DNA of 14,303 nt from Lachnospiraceae bacterium (GCA_016297945.1 JAEDFR010000061.1:1-14303); one strand, 5' to 3'; numbered from the stretch's first letter, positions 7,084-14,303 are shown. Notes: generated by a model from the sequence alone, not told the origin. Program-made: numbers and translations.

Positions 7084-9021
7084 ATGGAAAACGGATTTTT
7101 AAAAGTTGCTGCATTAACACCTCATATTAAAGTTGCGGATTCGATGTACAATGCAAAACAGATTTGCAACTGCATTGATGAGGCAGAAGCAAAAAGAGCT
7201 AAAATTATGGTTTTTCCGGAGCTTTGTATTACTGGTTATACCTGCCATGATCTTTTTTTACAGGAAAAACTATTATCCGAAGCAAAAAGAGCGCTGGATA
7301 TGATTGTAGAGCATTCAGACGGAGTGGACGGACTGATTTTTGTAGGATTGCCGATGGAGCGGGAGAATCGTCTTTATAATGTCGCTGCAGTTATTAATTG
7401 TGGTGAAATCATGGGCTTTGTCCCCAAGACTTATCTGCCCGGATATGGGGAGTATTATGAGCCGCGTCATTTTGTTTCCGGTAATGAGATTCCGGTTATG
7501 GTGGATTATGACGGAATGGAAATTCCTTTCGGTACCAATTTGCTTTTTACTTCCGATGCCATGGAAGGCTTGTGTATTGCTTGTGAAATCTGCGAGGATG
7601 TTTGGGTTGCCAATCCGCCCTCTACCGGTCATGCCATTGCAGGTGCCAATGTCATTGTGAATTTGTCTGCATCCAATGAAGTGGTCGGGAAAAAGGAATA
7701 TCGGGAAATGTTGATAAAAGCCACATCTGCAAGACTGGTTTGCGGTTATATCTATGCCAGTGCCGGAGAAGGCGAAAGCACACAGGATGTTGTATTTTCA
7801 GGACATAATCTGATTGCAGAGAACGGTTCGATTTTGAAACAGGCACGTCATTTTTGCTGTAACAATATTTACAGTGAACTGGATATTTTCAGATTGCGTT
7901 CGGAAAGAAGGCGCATGAATAGTTTTTCAAAGCCGAATGAAAAAGAATATATGATTATTCCCTGCGCCATGATAAAAGAGGAAACGGTTTTAGAACGCAA
8001 CTATGATAAGCAACCTTTTGTTCCGCAAAATCAGGATTTGAGGAACCAAAGATGTGAAGAAATCTTGTCTATTCAGTCATATGGATTGAAAAAGAGGCTG
8101 GATCATACGGGAGCGAAAAACGCGGTTATCGGTATTTCGGGGGGACTTGATTCAACACTGGCATTACTTGTTACCATGAAAGCATTCGATTTGTGCGGCT
8201 TAGACAGACATGGAATTAAAGCTGTTACCATGCCTTGCTTTGGTACGACGAATCGGACATATGACAATGCATGCAAATTATCAGAGATTGCCGGAGCAGA
8301 ATTGATTGAAGTGGATATTAAAGCAGCAGTTAATCAACATTTTTCTGATATTGGACAAGATCCTGAGGTTCATGATGTCACATATGAAAACTGTCAGGCA
8401 AGGGAAAGAACCCAGGTTTTGATGGATTTAGCCAATAAGACTGGCGGTTTGGTCATTGGTACGGGTGACATGTCGGAGCTGGCACTTGGCTGGGCCACTT
8501 ATAACGGTGACCACATGTCCATGTATGGCGTAAATGTCGGAGTTCCCAAAACGCTGGTGCGCCATCTGGTACGGTATTATGCGGATACCTGTGATGATAA
8601 AGAATTAGAAAAAATATTATTGGATGTGTTGGATACGCCGGTCAGTCCGGAACTGTTGCCACCGCAAAATGGTGAGATTTCACAAAAAACAGAGGACTTG
8701 GTAGGACCCTATGAGCTACATGATTTCTTCCTGTATTACATGCTTCGTTGCGGTTTTTCACCAATAAAAGTATTTCGACTGGCATTACGTGCGTTTGAAG
8801 GTGAATACGATATGGAGACCGTATATAAATGGATTTGTACTTTTTATCGTAGATTTTTTGCGCAACAGTTTAAGCGCTCCTGTCTGCCGGATGGTCCCAA
8901 GGTTGGTAGTGTGGCGGTATCGCCCAGAGGTGATCTGCGCATGCCTTCCGATGCAAGCGCAGCCATCTGGATGGAAGAATTAGAATCCTTAGGTGCCGTT
9001 TTGAGACACTTTGGCAGCTGA
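7084..9021 (+). CDS. nadE: Glutamine-dependent NAD(+) synthetase
   Basis: 645 residues, the size of the two-domain enzyme. It makes NAD from nicotinate adenine dinucleotide, ATP and glutamine. The N-terminal nitrilase-like glutaminase domain (about 5-270) carries the Glu-Lys-Cys triad: E46 in VFPELCITGY, K115 in VPKTYLPGYGE and C170 in EICEDVW. The C-terminal synthetase domain (about 325-640) carries the ATP pyrophosphatase loop ISGGLDSTLA (351-360) and the GTGDMSELALGW segment. GGAG (7073-7076) precedes the ATG. The last 33 nt overlap, tail to tail, the 3' end of the convergent gene on the other strand. Ammonia for amidation comes from glutamine, which links it functionally, though not by operon, to the glnA gene downstream. 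Confidence 0.97.
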   Translation: MENGFLKVAALTPHIKVADSMYNAKQICNCIDEAEAKRAKIMVFPELCITGYTCHDLFLQEKLLSEAKRALDMIVEHSDGVDGLIFVGLPMERENRLYNVAAVINCGEIMGFVPKTYLPGYGEYYEPRHFVSGNEIPVMVDYDGMEIPFGTNLLFTSDAMEGLCIACEICEDVWVANPPSTGHAIAGANVIVNLSASNEVVGKKEYREMLIKATSARLVCGYIYASAGEGESTQDVVFSGHNLIAENGSILKQARHFCCNNIYSELDIFRLRSERRRMNSFSKPNEKEYMIIPCAMIKEETVLERNYDKQPFVPQNQDLRNQRCEEILSIQSYGLKKRLDHTGAKNAVIGISGGLDSTLALLVTMKAFDLCGLDRHGIKAVTMPCFGTTNRTYDNACKLSEIAGAELIEVDIKAAVNQHFSDIGQDPEVHDVTYENCQARERTQVLMDLANKTGGLVIGTGDMSELALGWATYNGDHMSMYGVNVGVPKTLVRHLVRYYADTCDDKELEKILLDVLDTPVSPELLPPQNGEISQKTEDLVGPYELHDFFLYYMLRCGFSPIKVFRLALRAFEGEYDMETVYKWICTFYRRFFAQQFKRSCLPDGPKVGSVAVSPRGDLRMPSDASAAIWMEELESLGAVLRHFGS

Positions 9022-9450
9022 TGCATTATCCAAAGAAGTTTGAATCGCCTGAATCAGTATTTGAGAGGTATAGTAACTTTCCTGATCATATGTAATATCG
9101 GAAAGTGCTGTACCTTCTTTTATTTGTGCCGCAATCGAATCAAAAGCCGGTTCCATCAGAGGAAACATCGTTGTCACTGCTTCGTTGATATTATTTAATT
9201 CAACCGAATTAATATGATTTTCATCTACAGTTACAGAAATGTCTACAACCTGATTGTTTAATGTGATGGAAGTAGAGTAAATGCCGGGTACATAGGTGGC
9301 ATCAGCCATTGTTTCAACTGCTTTCTCGGGCTCTTTTTTACCAAACATGACAATCAGTAAAATGATAAATAGTATGGCCAAAGCCACAAAAATGGCGGTA
9401 TATATCAATTCTTTCATATGAAGGACGACGATTTTTGTTTTATTTTGCAT
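8989..9450 (-). CDS. Membrane-anchored FMN_bind-like small protein lacking the usual flavinylation motif
   Basis: 153 residues. One transmembrane segment at about 14-36 acts as an N-terminal anchor, followed by a short charged linker and a single domain at 53-141. The domain pattern (YVPGIYSTSITLNNQVVDISVTVD, later IQAIQTSL), here cited in part, resembles the FMN_bind fold found in RnfG/NqrC and related electron-transfer proteins. Those proteins bind FMN covalently through a Ser-Gly-Ala-Thr motif; the aligned stretch here is ESYYTS (124-129), so covalent flavin attachment looks unlikely. The ATG at 9450 follows AAAGGAG by about 7 nt on the - strand (9458-9464). It converges on nadE with a 33-bp overlap and is divergent from glnA. 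Family assignment is by pattern only; role unknown. Confidence 0.7.
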   Translation of the reverse strand: MQNKTKIVVLHMKELIYTAIFVALAILFIILLIVMFGKKEPEKAVETMADATYVPGIYSTSITLNNQVVDISVTVDENHINSVELNNINEAVTTMFPLMEPAFDSIAAQIKEGTALSDITYDQESYYTSQILIQAIQTSLDNASAAKVSQNGT

Positions 9451-9663
9451 GGGCGGCTCCTTTGGTGGTTTGTTGTTATAATCTATGCGTATGAAATGAT
9501 TTTATACCAACTTTTAGATGCGTTAAGAAGAATATAATTTTCCACGATGATACCAACGGATTGCTACGCGTTTTCTGCTCGCACAATCCATCTTAAATTC
9601 ATACTTTTTTGTGAGGTATGAAAAGAATACGCTTTTGATCCTGATAGCATACTATTTTAAACA

Positions 9664-9693
9664 TTGACAAAAGACCGTTTGAATTGATATGAT
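9664..9693 (+). promoter_or_regulatory. glnA promoter
   Basis: A perfect TTGACA -35 (9664-9669) and TATGAT -10 (9688-9693) are 18 bp apart, with a TG at 9685-9686 giving an extended -10. Transcription would start near 9700, about 75 nt before the glnA start codon. Confidence 0.7.
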
Positions 9694-9697
9694 AGGC

Positions 9698-9739
9698 AAG
9701 AACAAGGGTGTTCTTTCAGTAGGGAAAGAATGCCCTTTT
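9698..9739 (+). promoter_or_regulatory. Candidate attenuator in the glnA leader with alternative hairpins
   Basis: AAGGGTGTTCTTTC (9704-9717) pairs with GAAAGAATGCCCTT (9724-9737) as a 14-bp stem including two G-U pairs, with a 6-nt loop and TTTT at the base, like a short intrinsic terminator. The same left arm can instead fold as AAGAAC-AAGGGT-GTTCTT (9698-9715), a 6-bp stem with a hexaloop that has A at position 1 and G at position 4, the pattern known for ANTAR targets. The two folds exclude each other. The U tract is short. The predicted start site near 9700 clips the first hairpin by about two bases and leaves no room for the usual second hexaloop hairpin, so this is a candidate only. 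Confidence 0.45.
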
Positions 9740-9774
9740 ATCAAATGTATATGTTGAATTTAAGGAGGATAAAC

Positions 9775-11106
9775 ATGGCAAAGTATACCAGAGAAGATGT
9801 AGTACGAATGTGTAATGAACAGGATGTAGAATTCATCCGATTACAGTTTACCGATATTTCAGGGACGTTAAAAAACATAGCGGTTACCGTAAGCCAGTTA
9901 GAGCGTGCGTTGGATAATCAGTTTATGTTTGACGGGGCAAGTGTGGAAGGCTTTGTCAGAGATGAAGAATCAGATATGTACTTATATCCTGATTATAATA
10001 CGTTTGAAGTATTCCCCTGGAGACCGCAGCACGGAAAAGTTGCAAGACTTTTGTGTGACATCTATACACCGGATGGAAAGCCGTTTGCAGGAGATCCAAG
10101 ATACGTTTTAAAAAAGGCAATCGCAGAAGCAGAAAAAATGGGATATACCTTCCAAGTGGGACCGGAATGTGAGTTTTTCCTTTTTCATGCAGATGAAAAC
10201 GGACTTCCTACAACAACGACACATGAGCAGGCCGGCTATTTTGATATCGGACCATTGGATTTAGGTGAAAATGCAAGACGTGAGATGATTTTAACATTGG
10301 AAGATATGGGCTTTATTGTGGAATCGTCCCACCATGAAGCAGCACCTGCCCAGCATGAAATTGATTTTCGTTATGATGAGGCGATGATAACAGCTGATAA
10401 TATTCAGACATTTAAGATGGCTGTTAAGATGATTGCCAAGCGTCATGGTCTGCATGCAACGTTTATGCCCAAACCGAAACCGGGTTGTGACGGAAGCGGT
10501 ATGCATTTGAATATGTCTTTGGAAAAGGATGGCAAAAATATTTTTTCAGACAAACAGGATGAACTTGGATTAAGCAAGGAAGCATACTATTTTATCGGTG
10601 GCATCTTAAAGCATATCCGCGCTATGACATTGGTTTTAAATCCACTGGTTAATTCCTATAAGAGATTAATTCCGGGATATGAGGCGCCTGTTTATACGGC
10701 ATGGAGCTGCAAAAACAAAAATCATCTGATTCGTATTCCGGTTTCAAGAGAAGAAAATACCAGGGTAGAACTGCGTAGTCCCGATCCGGCTGCCAACCCT
10801 TATCTGGCAATCGCGATTGCATTGATGGCAGGTCTTGATGGTATAAAAAATAAAATTGAGCCTCCGGCACATATGGATGAAAACGCATCATCCATGACAG
10901 AAGAAGAAAGAAAGAAAGCAGGAATTGTCACACTGCCTGATACTCTTATGGCAGCGATTGAGGCATTTCGTGAGGATCCTTTTATGGAGGAAGTATTGGG
11001 ATCTCATGTTTATCATACCTATCTGGAAGAAAAACTGAATGAGTGGAATGAATATCGTGCAGTTGTAACAGACTGGGAAGTGTCTAAATATCTCTACAGA
11101 TACTAA
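9775..11106 (+). CDS. glnA: Glutamine synthetase, type I (alpha subtype)
   Basis: 443 residues, the length of GSI-alpha enzymes, which make glutamine from glutamate, ammonia and ATP as cytoplasmic dodecamers. Motifs in order: FMFDGASVEGF (51-61), GPECEFFLFH (129-138) with metal-binding glutamates, EAAPAQHEIDFRYD, the KPKPGCDGSGMHLN ATP/glutamate segment, NPLVNSYKRLIPGYEAP, and RVELRSPDPAANPY. The length and subtype suggest feedback and transcriptional control rather than adenylylation. The start is the ATG at 9775, since AAGGAGG lies at 9762-9768. An in-frame ATG at 9730 lies inside the leader hairpin and lacks a binding site. It has its own promoter and a hairpin-bearing leader, and an ANTAR regulator gene follows after 91 bp. 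Confidence 0.97.
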   Translation: MAKYTREDVVRMCNEQDVEFIRLQFTDISGTLKNIAVTVSQLERALDNQFMFDGASVEGFVRDEESDMYLYPDYNTFEVFPWRPQHGKVARLLCDIYTPDGKPFAGDPRYVLKKAIAEAEKMGYTFQVGPECEFFLFHADENGLPTTTTHEQAGYFDIGPLDLGENARREMILTLEDMGFIVESSHHEAAPAQHEIDFRYDEAMITADNIQTFKMAVKMIAKRHGLHATFMPKPKPGCDGSGMHLNMSLEKDGKNIFSDKQDELGLSKEAYYFIGGILKHIRAMTLVLNPLVNSYKRLIPGYEAPVYTAWSCKNKNHLIRIPVSREENTRVELRSPDPAANPYLAIAIALMAGLDGIKNKIEPPAHMDENASSMTEEERKKAGIVTLPDTLMAAIEAFREDPFMEEVLGSHVYHTYLEEKLNEWNEYRAVVTDWEVSKYLYRY

Positions 11107-11131
11107 TTCTTGAAGTGCAATCATATAGTGG

Positions 11132-11164
11132 GACGAAACGTTTTTACATGTCTTACGTTTTGTC
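11132..11164 (+). other. Hairpin in the glnA-ANTAR gene gap
   Basis: GACGAAACGT (11132-11141) pairs with ACGTTTTGTC (11155-11164) as a 10-bp stem with one G-U pair and a 13-nt loop. No U tract follows, so it is not a clear terminator. It could reduce read-through or mark a processing site between glnA and the regulator gene. Confidence 0.4.
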
Positions 11165-11197
11165 TGATTATACAGGCACGGATAGGAGGTGTATGTA

Positions 11198-11746
11198 GTG
11201 ACCGGTATAATTGTAGCGCTTCCCAAAATAGAAGATGCGAAAAATATGAAAAATTTACTGGTTCGAAGCGGGTATTCTGTGGAAGCAATCTGTACGTCCG
11301 GCTTGCAGGTCTTATCGGCTGTTGATCAGCTTAATGACGGTATTGTCATATGCGGATACAAACTGACCGATATGCTGTATTTTGAATTACATGAAAATCT
11401 TCCAAAGGAATTTGAAATGCTTCTTATGGCTTCACAACATCTTTTAGTCGATTGTCAAGATAATGATATTATTTGTCTGGCGATGCCGTTTCAGATGCGG
11501 GATCTGGTAAATACCGTAGAAATGCTAAGTAATTCCATTACATACAAGCGCAAGAAACGTAAGGCACAGCCCAGACAGCGAAATCCGGAAGAAATCGCAT
11601 TGATAAAAGAGGCAAAATTGTTGCTTATGGACCGGAATAATATGACGGAAGAAGAAGCACACAGATATATTCAGAAGACCAGCATGGATAACAGTACCAG
11701 CATGGTTGAAACTGCCCAGATGGTTCTGACCATCATGCGGGAGTAG
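11198..11746 (+). CDS. ANTAR-domain RNA-binding regulator with a degenerate receiver domain
   Basis: 182 residues from a GTG start at 11198, chosen because AGGAGG (11184-11189) lies 8 nt upstream; a GTG at 11189 overlaps that site and is unlikely. Residues 1-112 look like a response-regulator receiver. However, the phospho-acceptor Asp position is Gly53 (in ICGYKL), and the conserved Lys before the proline of strand 5 is Met96 (in LAMPFQ), so phosphorylation control is improbable. Residues about 118-182 form the ANTAR domain, with AKLLLMDRNNMTEEEAHRYI (139-158), then TSMDNSTSMVETAQMVL. ANTAR proteins such as AmiR, NasR and EutV bind hairpins in nascent RNA and prevent termination. The position just after glnA suggests control of glutamine synthetase or other nitrogen genes. 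Confidence 0.9.
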   Translation: MTGIIVALPKIEDAKNMKNLLVRSGYSVEAICTSGLQVLSAVDQLNDGIVICGYKLTDMLYFELHENLPKEFEMLLMASQHLLVDCQDNDIICLAMPFQMRDLVNTVEMLSNSITYKRKKRKAQPRQRNPEEIALIKEAKLLLMDRNNMTEEEAHRYIQKTSMDNSTSMVETAQMVLTIMRE

Positions 11747-11772
11747 GCATAGAGTTGCAGGGATGCTTCGGG

Positions 11773-11985
11773 GATTGGAATTGTGGTTTTTCGACTCGAG
11801 AAAACAATTCGTTTTTTCTAAATCGAATTGTGAAGATTTGGCATGGATACGGGTCGGGTGCAATTGACATCCATGTCAAAGCACCCTGAAAACCACATCG
11901 TGTGGTTTTCACCCTTGGATTATGGAAATTCGATTAAGAAAAAACGGAATTCTTTTCAAAGAGTCGAAAAACCACAATTCCAATC
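11773..11985 (+). repeat. Structured palindromic element E3 (long stem plus two hairpins)
   Basis: Perfect 25-nt outer arms (11773-11797 with 11961-11985, beginning GATTGGAATTGTGG) are followed by an internal loop of 13 and 15 nt. An inner stem GTTTTTTCTAAATCGAATT (11811-11829 with 11927-11945) then forms, with one A-A mismatch, A11820/A11936. Inside are hairpin A (11856-11886, GGGTGC..TTGACATCCATGTCAA..GCACCC) and hairpin B (11888-11910, GAAAACCACA-TCG-TGTGGTTTTC). GGATGC occurs on both sides (11761-11766 and 11989-11994), 6 and 3 nt from the stem, a possible but unconvincing target duplication. It lies 27 nt after the ANTAR gene and 175 nt before dapF. Confidence 0.75.
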
Positions 11986-12160
11986 TAAGGATGCATACTG
12001 CAGGGGAGAAGGCGTATGTGTGGGTGTTGCAACTGATGATCTATGGATATTATATGGACGTTGTTTTCGCTAATAATATTTGTTAACTGGATTAGTATAT
12101 TGTTGAAAATAGTTGAATGGCGTATTCAATAGAAACGATTGGATAAATAGGAGGGATTTT

Positions 12161-13054
12161 ATGAAATTTACCAAGATGCATGGTTGTGGGAATGACTATG
12201 TGTACGTAAATGGTTTTACGGAAAAAATAAAAAATAAGCCGGAATTTGTAAGGGCTGTGAGTGACAGACATTTTGGAGTTGGTGGAGACGGAGCCATTTT
12301 TATTAACCCTTCGGATGTGGCTGACTTTGAAATGGAAATGTACAATGCAGACGGAAGCCGTTCGGAAATGTGCGGAAACGGGATTCGCTGTGTTGCCAAA
12401 TTTGTTTATGATAAGAAAATGACAGATCAGACCCAGATCAGTATCGTAAGTGCAGGGAAGATTAAATACTTGGACTTGACCGTAGAAGACGGTAAGATGA
12501 TTTGTGCAAAAGTCAATATGGGAGCTCCGGTTTTGGATGCAAAAGAGGTTCCGGTTGCACCATACTTATCAGAAAAGAGTACCAATGTAGGAAATGAAAT
12601 GTTTCAGGATATTCCGGGGTATGATAAAGCTGTAATAGCGGCATCGGTAACGGTGAATGGTAAAGAGTATCAGATTACCTGCGTTTCCATGGGAAATCCT
12701 CATGCCATTGTTTTTATGGATGATGTTGCAAATCTCGATATTGATGCTGTCGGACCGTATTTTGAAAATCATGAGATTTTCCCGAACAGGACAAATACGG
12801 AATTTGTAGAAGTGGTAGACAGAAGTCATGTCAATATGCGTGTCTGGGAACGCGGAACCGGTGAGACGTTAGCATGCGGAACCGGATGCTGTGCAACAGT
12901 GGTTTCCTGTATTTTAAACGGGCTGACCGATGATGAAGTGACGGTTAAGGTTTTGGGAGGAGAAATTCAAATCCATTGGGATCGAAAAGAAAACCTTGTT
13001 TATATGACCGGTCCGGCCACCACGGTTTTTGAGGGAGAATTTCCTTGGGAATAA
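12161..13054 (+). CDS. dapF: Diaminopimelate epimerase
   Basis: 297 residues, in the normal range. It interconverts LL- and meso-diaminopimelate without a cofactor, using two cysteines as acid and base, for peptidoglycan and lysine. Each half of the pseudo-symmetric protein carries one catalytic cysteine in a matching motif: C71 in SEMCGNGIRC (68-77) and C239 in GETLACGTGCCAT (234-246). The N-terminal MHGCGNDYVYVN (6-17) and GGDGAIFI (41-48) are also typical. The start is the ATG at 12161, directly after GGAGGG with 5-8 nt spacing; an in-frame upstream extension to 12113 lacks such a site. dapL follows after 34 bp, so the two form an operon. I see no confident promoter in the 175 bp after E3. 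Confidence 0.97.
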   Translation: MKFTKMHGCGNDYVYVNGFTEKIKNKPEFVRAVSDRHFGVGGDGAIFINPSDVADFEMEMYNADGSRSEMCGNGIRCVAKFVYDKKMTDQTQISIVSAGKIKYLDLTVEDGKMICAKVNMGAPVLDAKEVPVAPYLSEKSTNVGNEMFQDIPGYDKAVIAASVTVNGKEYQITCVSMGNPHAIVFMDDVANLDIDAVGPYFENHEIFPNRTNTEFVEVVDRSHVNMRVWERGTGETLACGTGCCATVVSCILNGLTDDEVTVKVLGGEIQIHWDRKENLVYMTGPATTVFEGEFPWE

Positions 13055-13088
13055 CCACAAATGGAAAAAGAAAAAAGGAGATAATAAA

Positions 13089-14303
13089 ATGGCAAAAGTA
13101 AATGACAATTATTTGAAACTTCCGGGGAGCTATCTTTTTTCAACAATAGGAAAAAAGGTAAATGCTTATGCTGCTGCAAATCCGAATAAAAAGATTATCC
13201 GACTTGGAATTGGTGATGTGACACAGCCTTTGGCACCGGCTATTATTGATGCACTGCATGGCGCTGTGGATGAAATGGGAGTGGCAGAGACCTTTCGGGG
13301 TTATGCTCCTGATTTAGGATATGAATTTTTGAGAAATGTGATTGCGGAAAATGATTATAAGGCAAGAGGATGTGATATTTCCCCTGATGAAATTTTTGTT
13401 TCTGACGGTGCCAAATGTGATTCCGGTAACATCCAGGAAATCTTTAGTGTGAATAATAAGATTGCGGTTTGCGATCCGGTGTATCCGGTATATGTAGATA
13501 CCAATGTTATGGCAGGCAGAACCGGTACTTATGATCCCAATACGGAGACCTGGAGTGATGTGATTTATATGCCATGTACCGCAGACAATAATTTCGCTCC
13601 CGAATTACCAAAAGAAGTTCCGGATATCATTTATTTATGCTTCCCTAATAATCCGACCGGCTCTACCATTACCAAAGCACAGTTACAGGAATGGGTCGAT
13701 TATGCCAATAAAAACGGTTCTGTCATTATTTATGACGCAGCTTATGAGGCATATATTTCAGAAGATGATGTACCGCACAGTATTTATGAGTGTGAGGGTG
13801 CAAGAACCTGTGCGATTGAATTGCATTCATTTTCTAAAAATGCCGGATTTACCGGTGTGCGTTTGGGATATACGGTTATCCCCAAAGATTTGGAAGTAGA
13901 AGGAACAAAACTGCATTCCCTTTGGGCAAGAAGACACGGCACCAAATACAACGGAGCGCCTTACATTGTGCAGCGCGCAGGAGAAGCCGTTTATTCTGCA
14001 GAAGGAAAAGAACAGCTTTCTAAGCAGGTTGCTTACTATATGAACAATGCAAAATATATTTTAAATGGATTAAAAGATGCCGGTTACACGGTTTCCGGAG
14101 GTGTGAATGCGCCATACATCTGGTTAAAAGCACCAAACGGCATGAGCAGTTGGGAATTCTTTGATTATTTGCTGGAAAAAGCAAATGTGGTAGGGACACC
14201 CGGTTCCGGATTTGGACCAAGCGGCGAAACATATTTCCGTCTGACTGCTTTTGGCTCTTATGAGAATACGGTAGAGGCAATTGAAAGAATTAAGGCGTTG
14301 TAG
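13089..14303 (+). CDS. dapL: LL-diaminopimelate aminotransferase
   Basis: 404 residues, complete to the TAG at the right edge. This fold-type I PLP enzyme converts tetrahydrodipicolinate and glutamate directly to LL-diaminopimelate, bypassing the acylated intermediates of the DapD/DapC/DapE route. Typical segments: NDNYLKLPGSYLFSTIGKK (5-23), ETFRGYAPDLGYEFLR (67-82), FVSDGAKCDSGNIQE (103-117), CFPNNPTGS (184-192), YDAAYEAY (215-222) and HSFSKNAGFTGVRLGY (246-261), with K250 as the expected Schiff-base lysine. The ATG at 13089 follows AAGGAG by 8 nt; the longer frame from 13029 overlaps the end of dapF and has no binding site. Together with dapF, 34 bp upstream, it completes the two-step path to meso-diaminopimelate. 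Confidence 0.97.
   Translation: MAKVNDNYLKLPGSYLFSTIGKKVNAYAAANPNKKIIRLGIGDVTQPLAPAIIDALHGAVDEMGVAETFRGYAPDLGYEFLRNVIAENDYKARGCDISPDEIFVSDGAKCDSGNIQEIFSVNNKIAVCDPVYPVYVDTNVMAGRTGTYDPNTETWSDVIYMPCTADNNFAPELPKEVPDIIYLCFPNNPTGSTITKAQLQEWVDYANKNGSVIIYDAAYEAYISEDDVPHSIYECEGARTCAIELHSFSKNAGFTGVRLGYTVIPKDLEVEGTKLHSLWARRHGTKYNGAPYIVQRAGEAVYSAEGKEQLSKQVAYYMNNAKYILNGLKDAGYTVSGGVNAPYIWLKAPNGMSSWEFFDYLLEKANVVGTPGSGFGPSGETYFRLTAFGSYENTVEAIERIKAL

Noticed and set aside
9540..9660. Possible fourth structured element upstream of glnA
   Set aside because: Only short inverted repeats are present (GGATTG/CAATCC and TTCATAC/GTATGAA). The CTAAAT inner stem and the ACATCC tips are absent.
9730..9774. Extended N-terminus of glnA from the ATG at 9730
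   Set aside because: The ATG is in the leader hairpin without a binding site, whereas AAGGAGG directly precedes the ATG at 9775, which gives the standard 443-residue enzyme.
11843..12073. 76-codon + strand reading frame
   Set aside because: It covers the interior and right arm of E3, its composition is unlike the neighbouring genes, and it has no binding site.

Overview
The window reads as chromosome from a low-to-moderate GC member of the Clostridia, most likely a Lachnospiraceae-type gut anaerobe. This rests on gene content and style rather than a database match: strong AGGAGG-type ribosome binding sites, the LL-diaminopimelate aminotransferase (DapL) route to meso-diaminopimelate, a GSI-alpha type glutamine synthetase followed by an ANTAR regulator, Hsp33, and a two-domain glutamine-dependent NAD synthetase. 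Nearly all genes are on the + strand. The exception is one small membrane protein at 8989-9450.

Layout. 3-809 is the 3' part of a low-complexity, acidic, single-membrane-span protein with a 45-bp repeat. 925-2709 is a large polytopic membrane protein of glycosyltransferase-C type behind a near-consensus promoter. 2836-4394 is a two-gene unit with overlapping ends: a HisC-like aminotransferase and a COG2426-type small membrane protein. 4519-5313 is a class I methyltransferase. 5314-6067 is a 754-bp gap filled with large palindromic structures. 6068-6946 is hslO and 7084-9021 is nadE. A convergent FMN-binding-domain-like membrane protein follows on the - strand. 9775-11106 is glnA with a hairpin-rich leader, and 11198-11746 is an ANTAR regulator. 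11747-12160 is a second gap that holds another palindromic structure. 12161-14303 is dapF-dapL, two adjacent genes that together turn tetrahydrodipicolinate into meso-diaminopimelate.

The most unusual content is in the two long gaps. Three elements of 213-226 bp (E1 5356-5580, E2 5803-6028 inverted, E3 11773-11985) share one architecture: a long stem of 60-65 bases per arm with an internal loop, closed by a pair of adjacent hairpins. Put in the same orientation, all three carry a CTAAAT/CTTAAT asymmetry that leaves one A-A mismatch at the same place in the inner stem. The two mismatched bases lie 116, 117 and 116 nt apart. All six hairpin tips carry versions of ACATCC(A)TGT. The outermost stem sequence differs in each copy yet stays self-complementary. 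This looks like a family of structured, dispersed elements, either a palindromic mobile repeat or a structured RNA. I do not recognise it, and I could not search for it.

Functionally the genes are housekeeping: nitrogen assimilation (glnA plus ANTAR), amidation-dependent NAD synthesis (nadE uses glutamine), cell-wall precursor supply (dapF-dapL), redox-responsive chaperoning (hslO) and envelope functions. The glnA leader can fold either as a terminator-like hairpin or as an overlapping hairpin with an A1/G4 hexanucleotide loop. The ANTAR regulator encoded downstream could act there.
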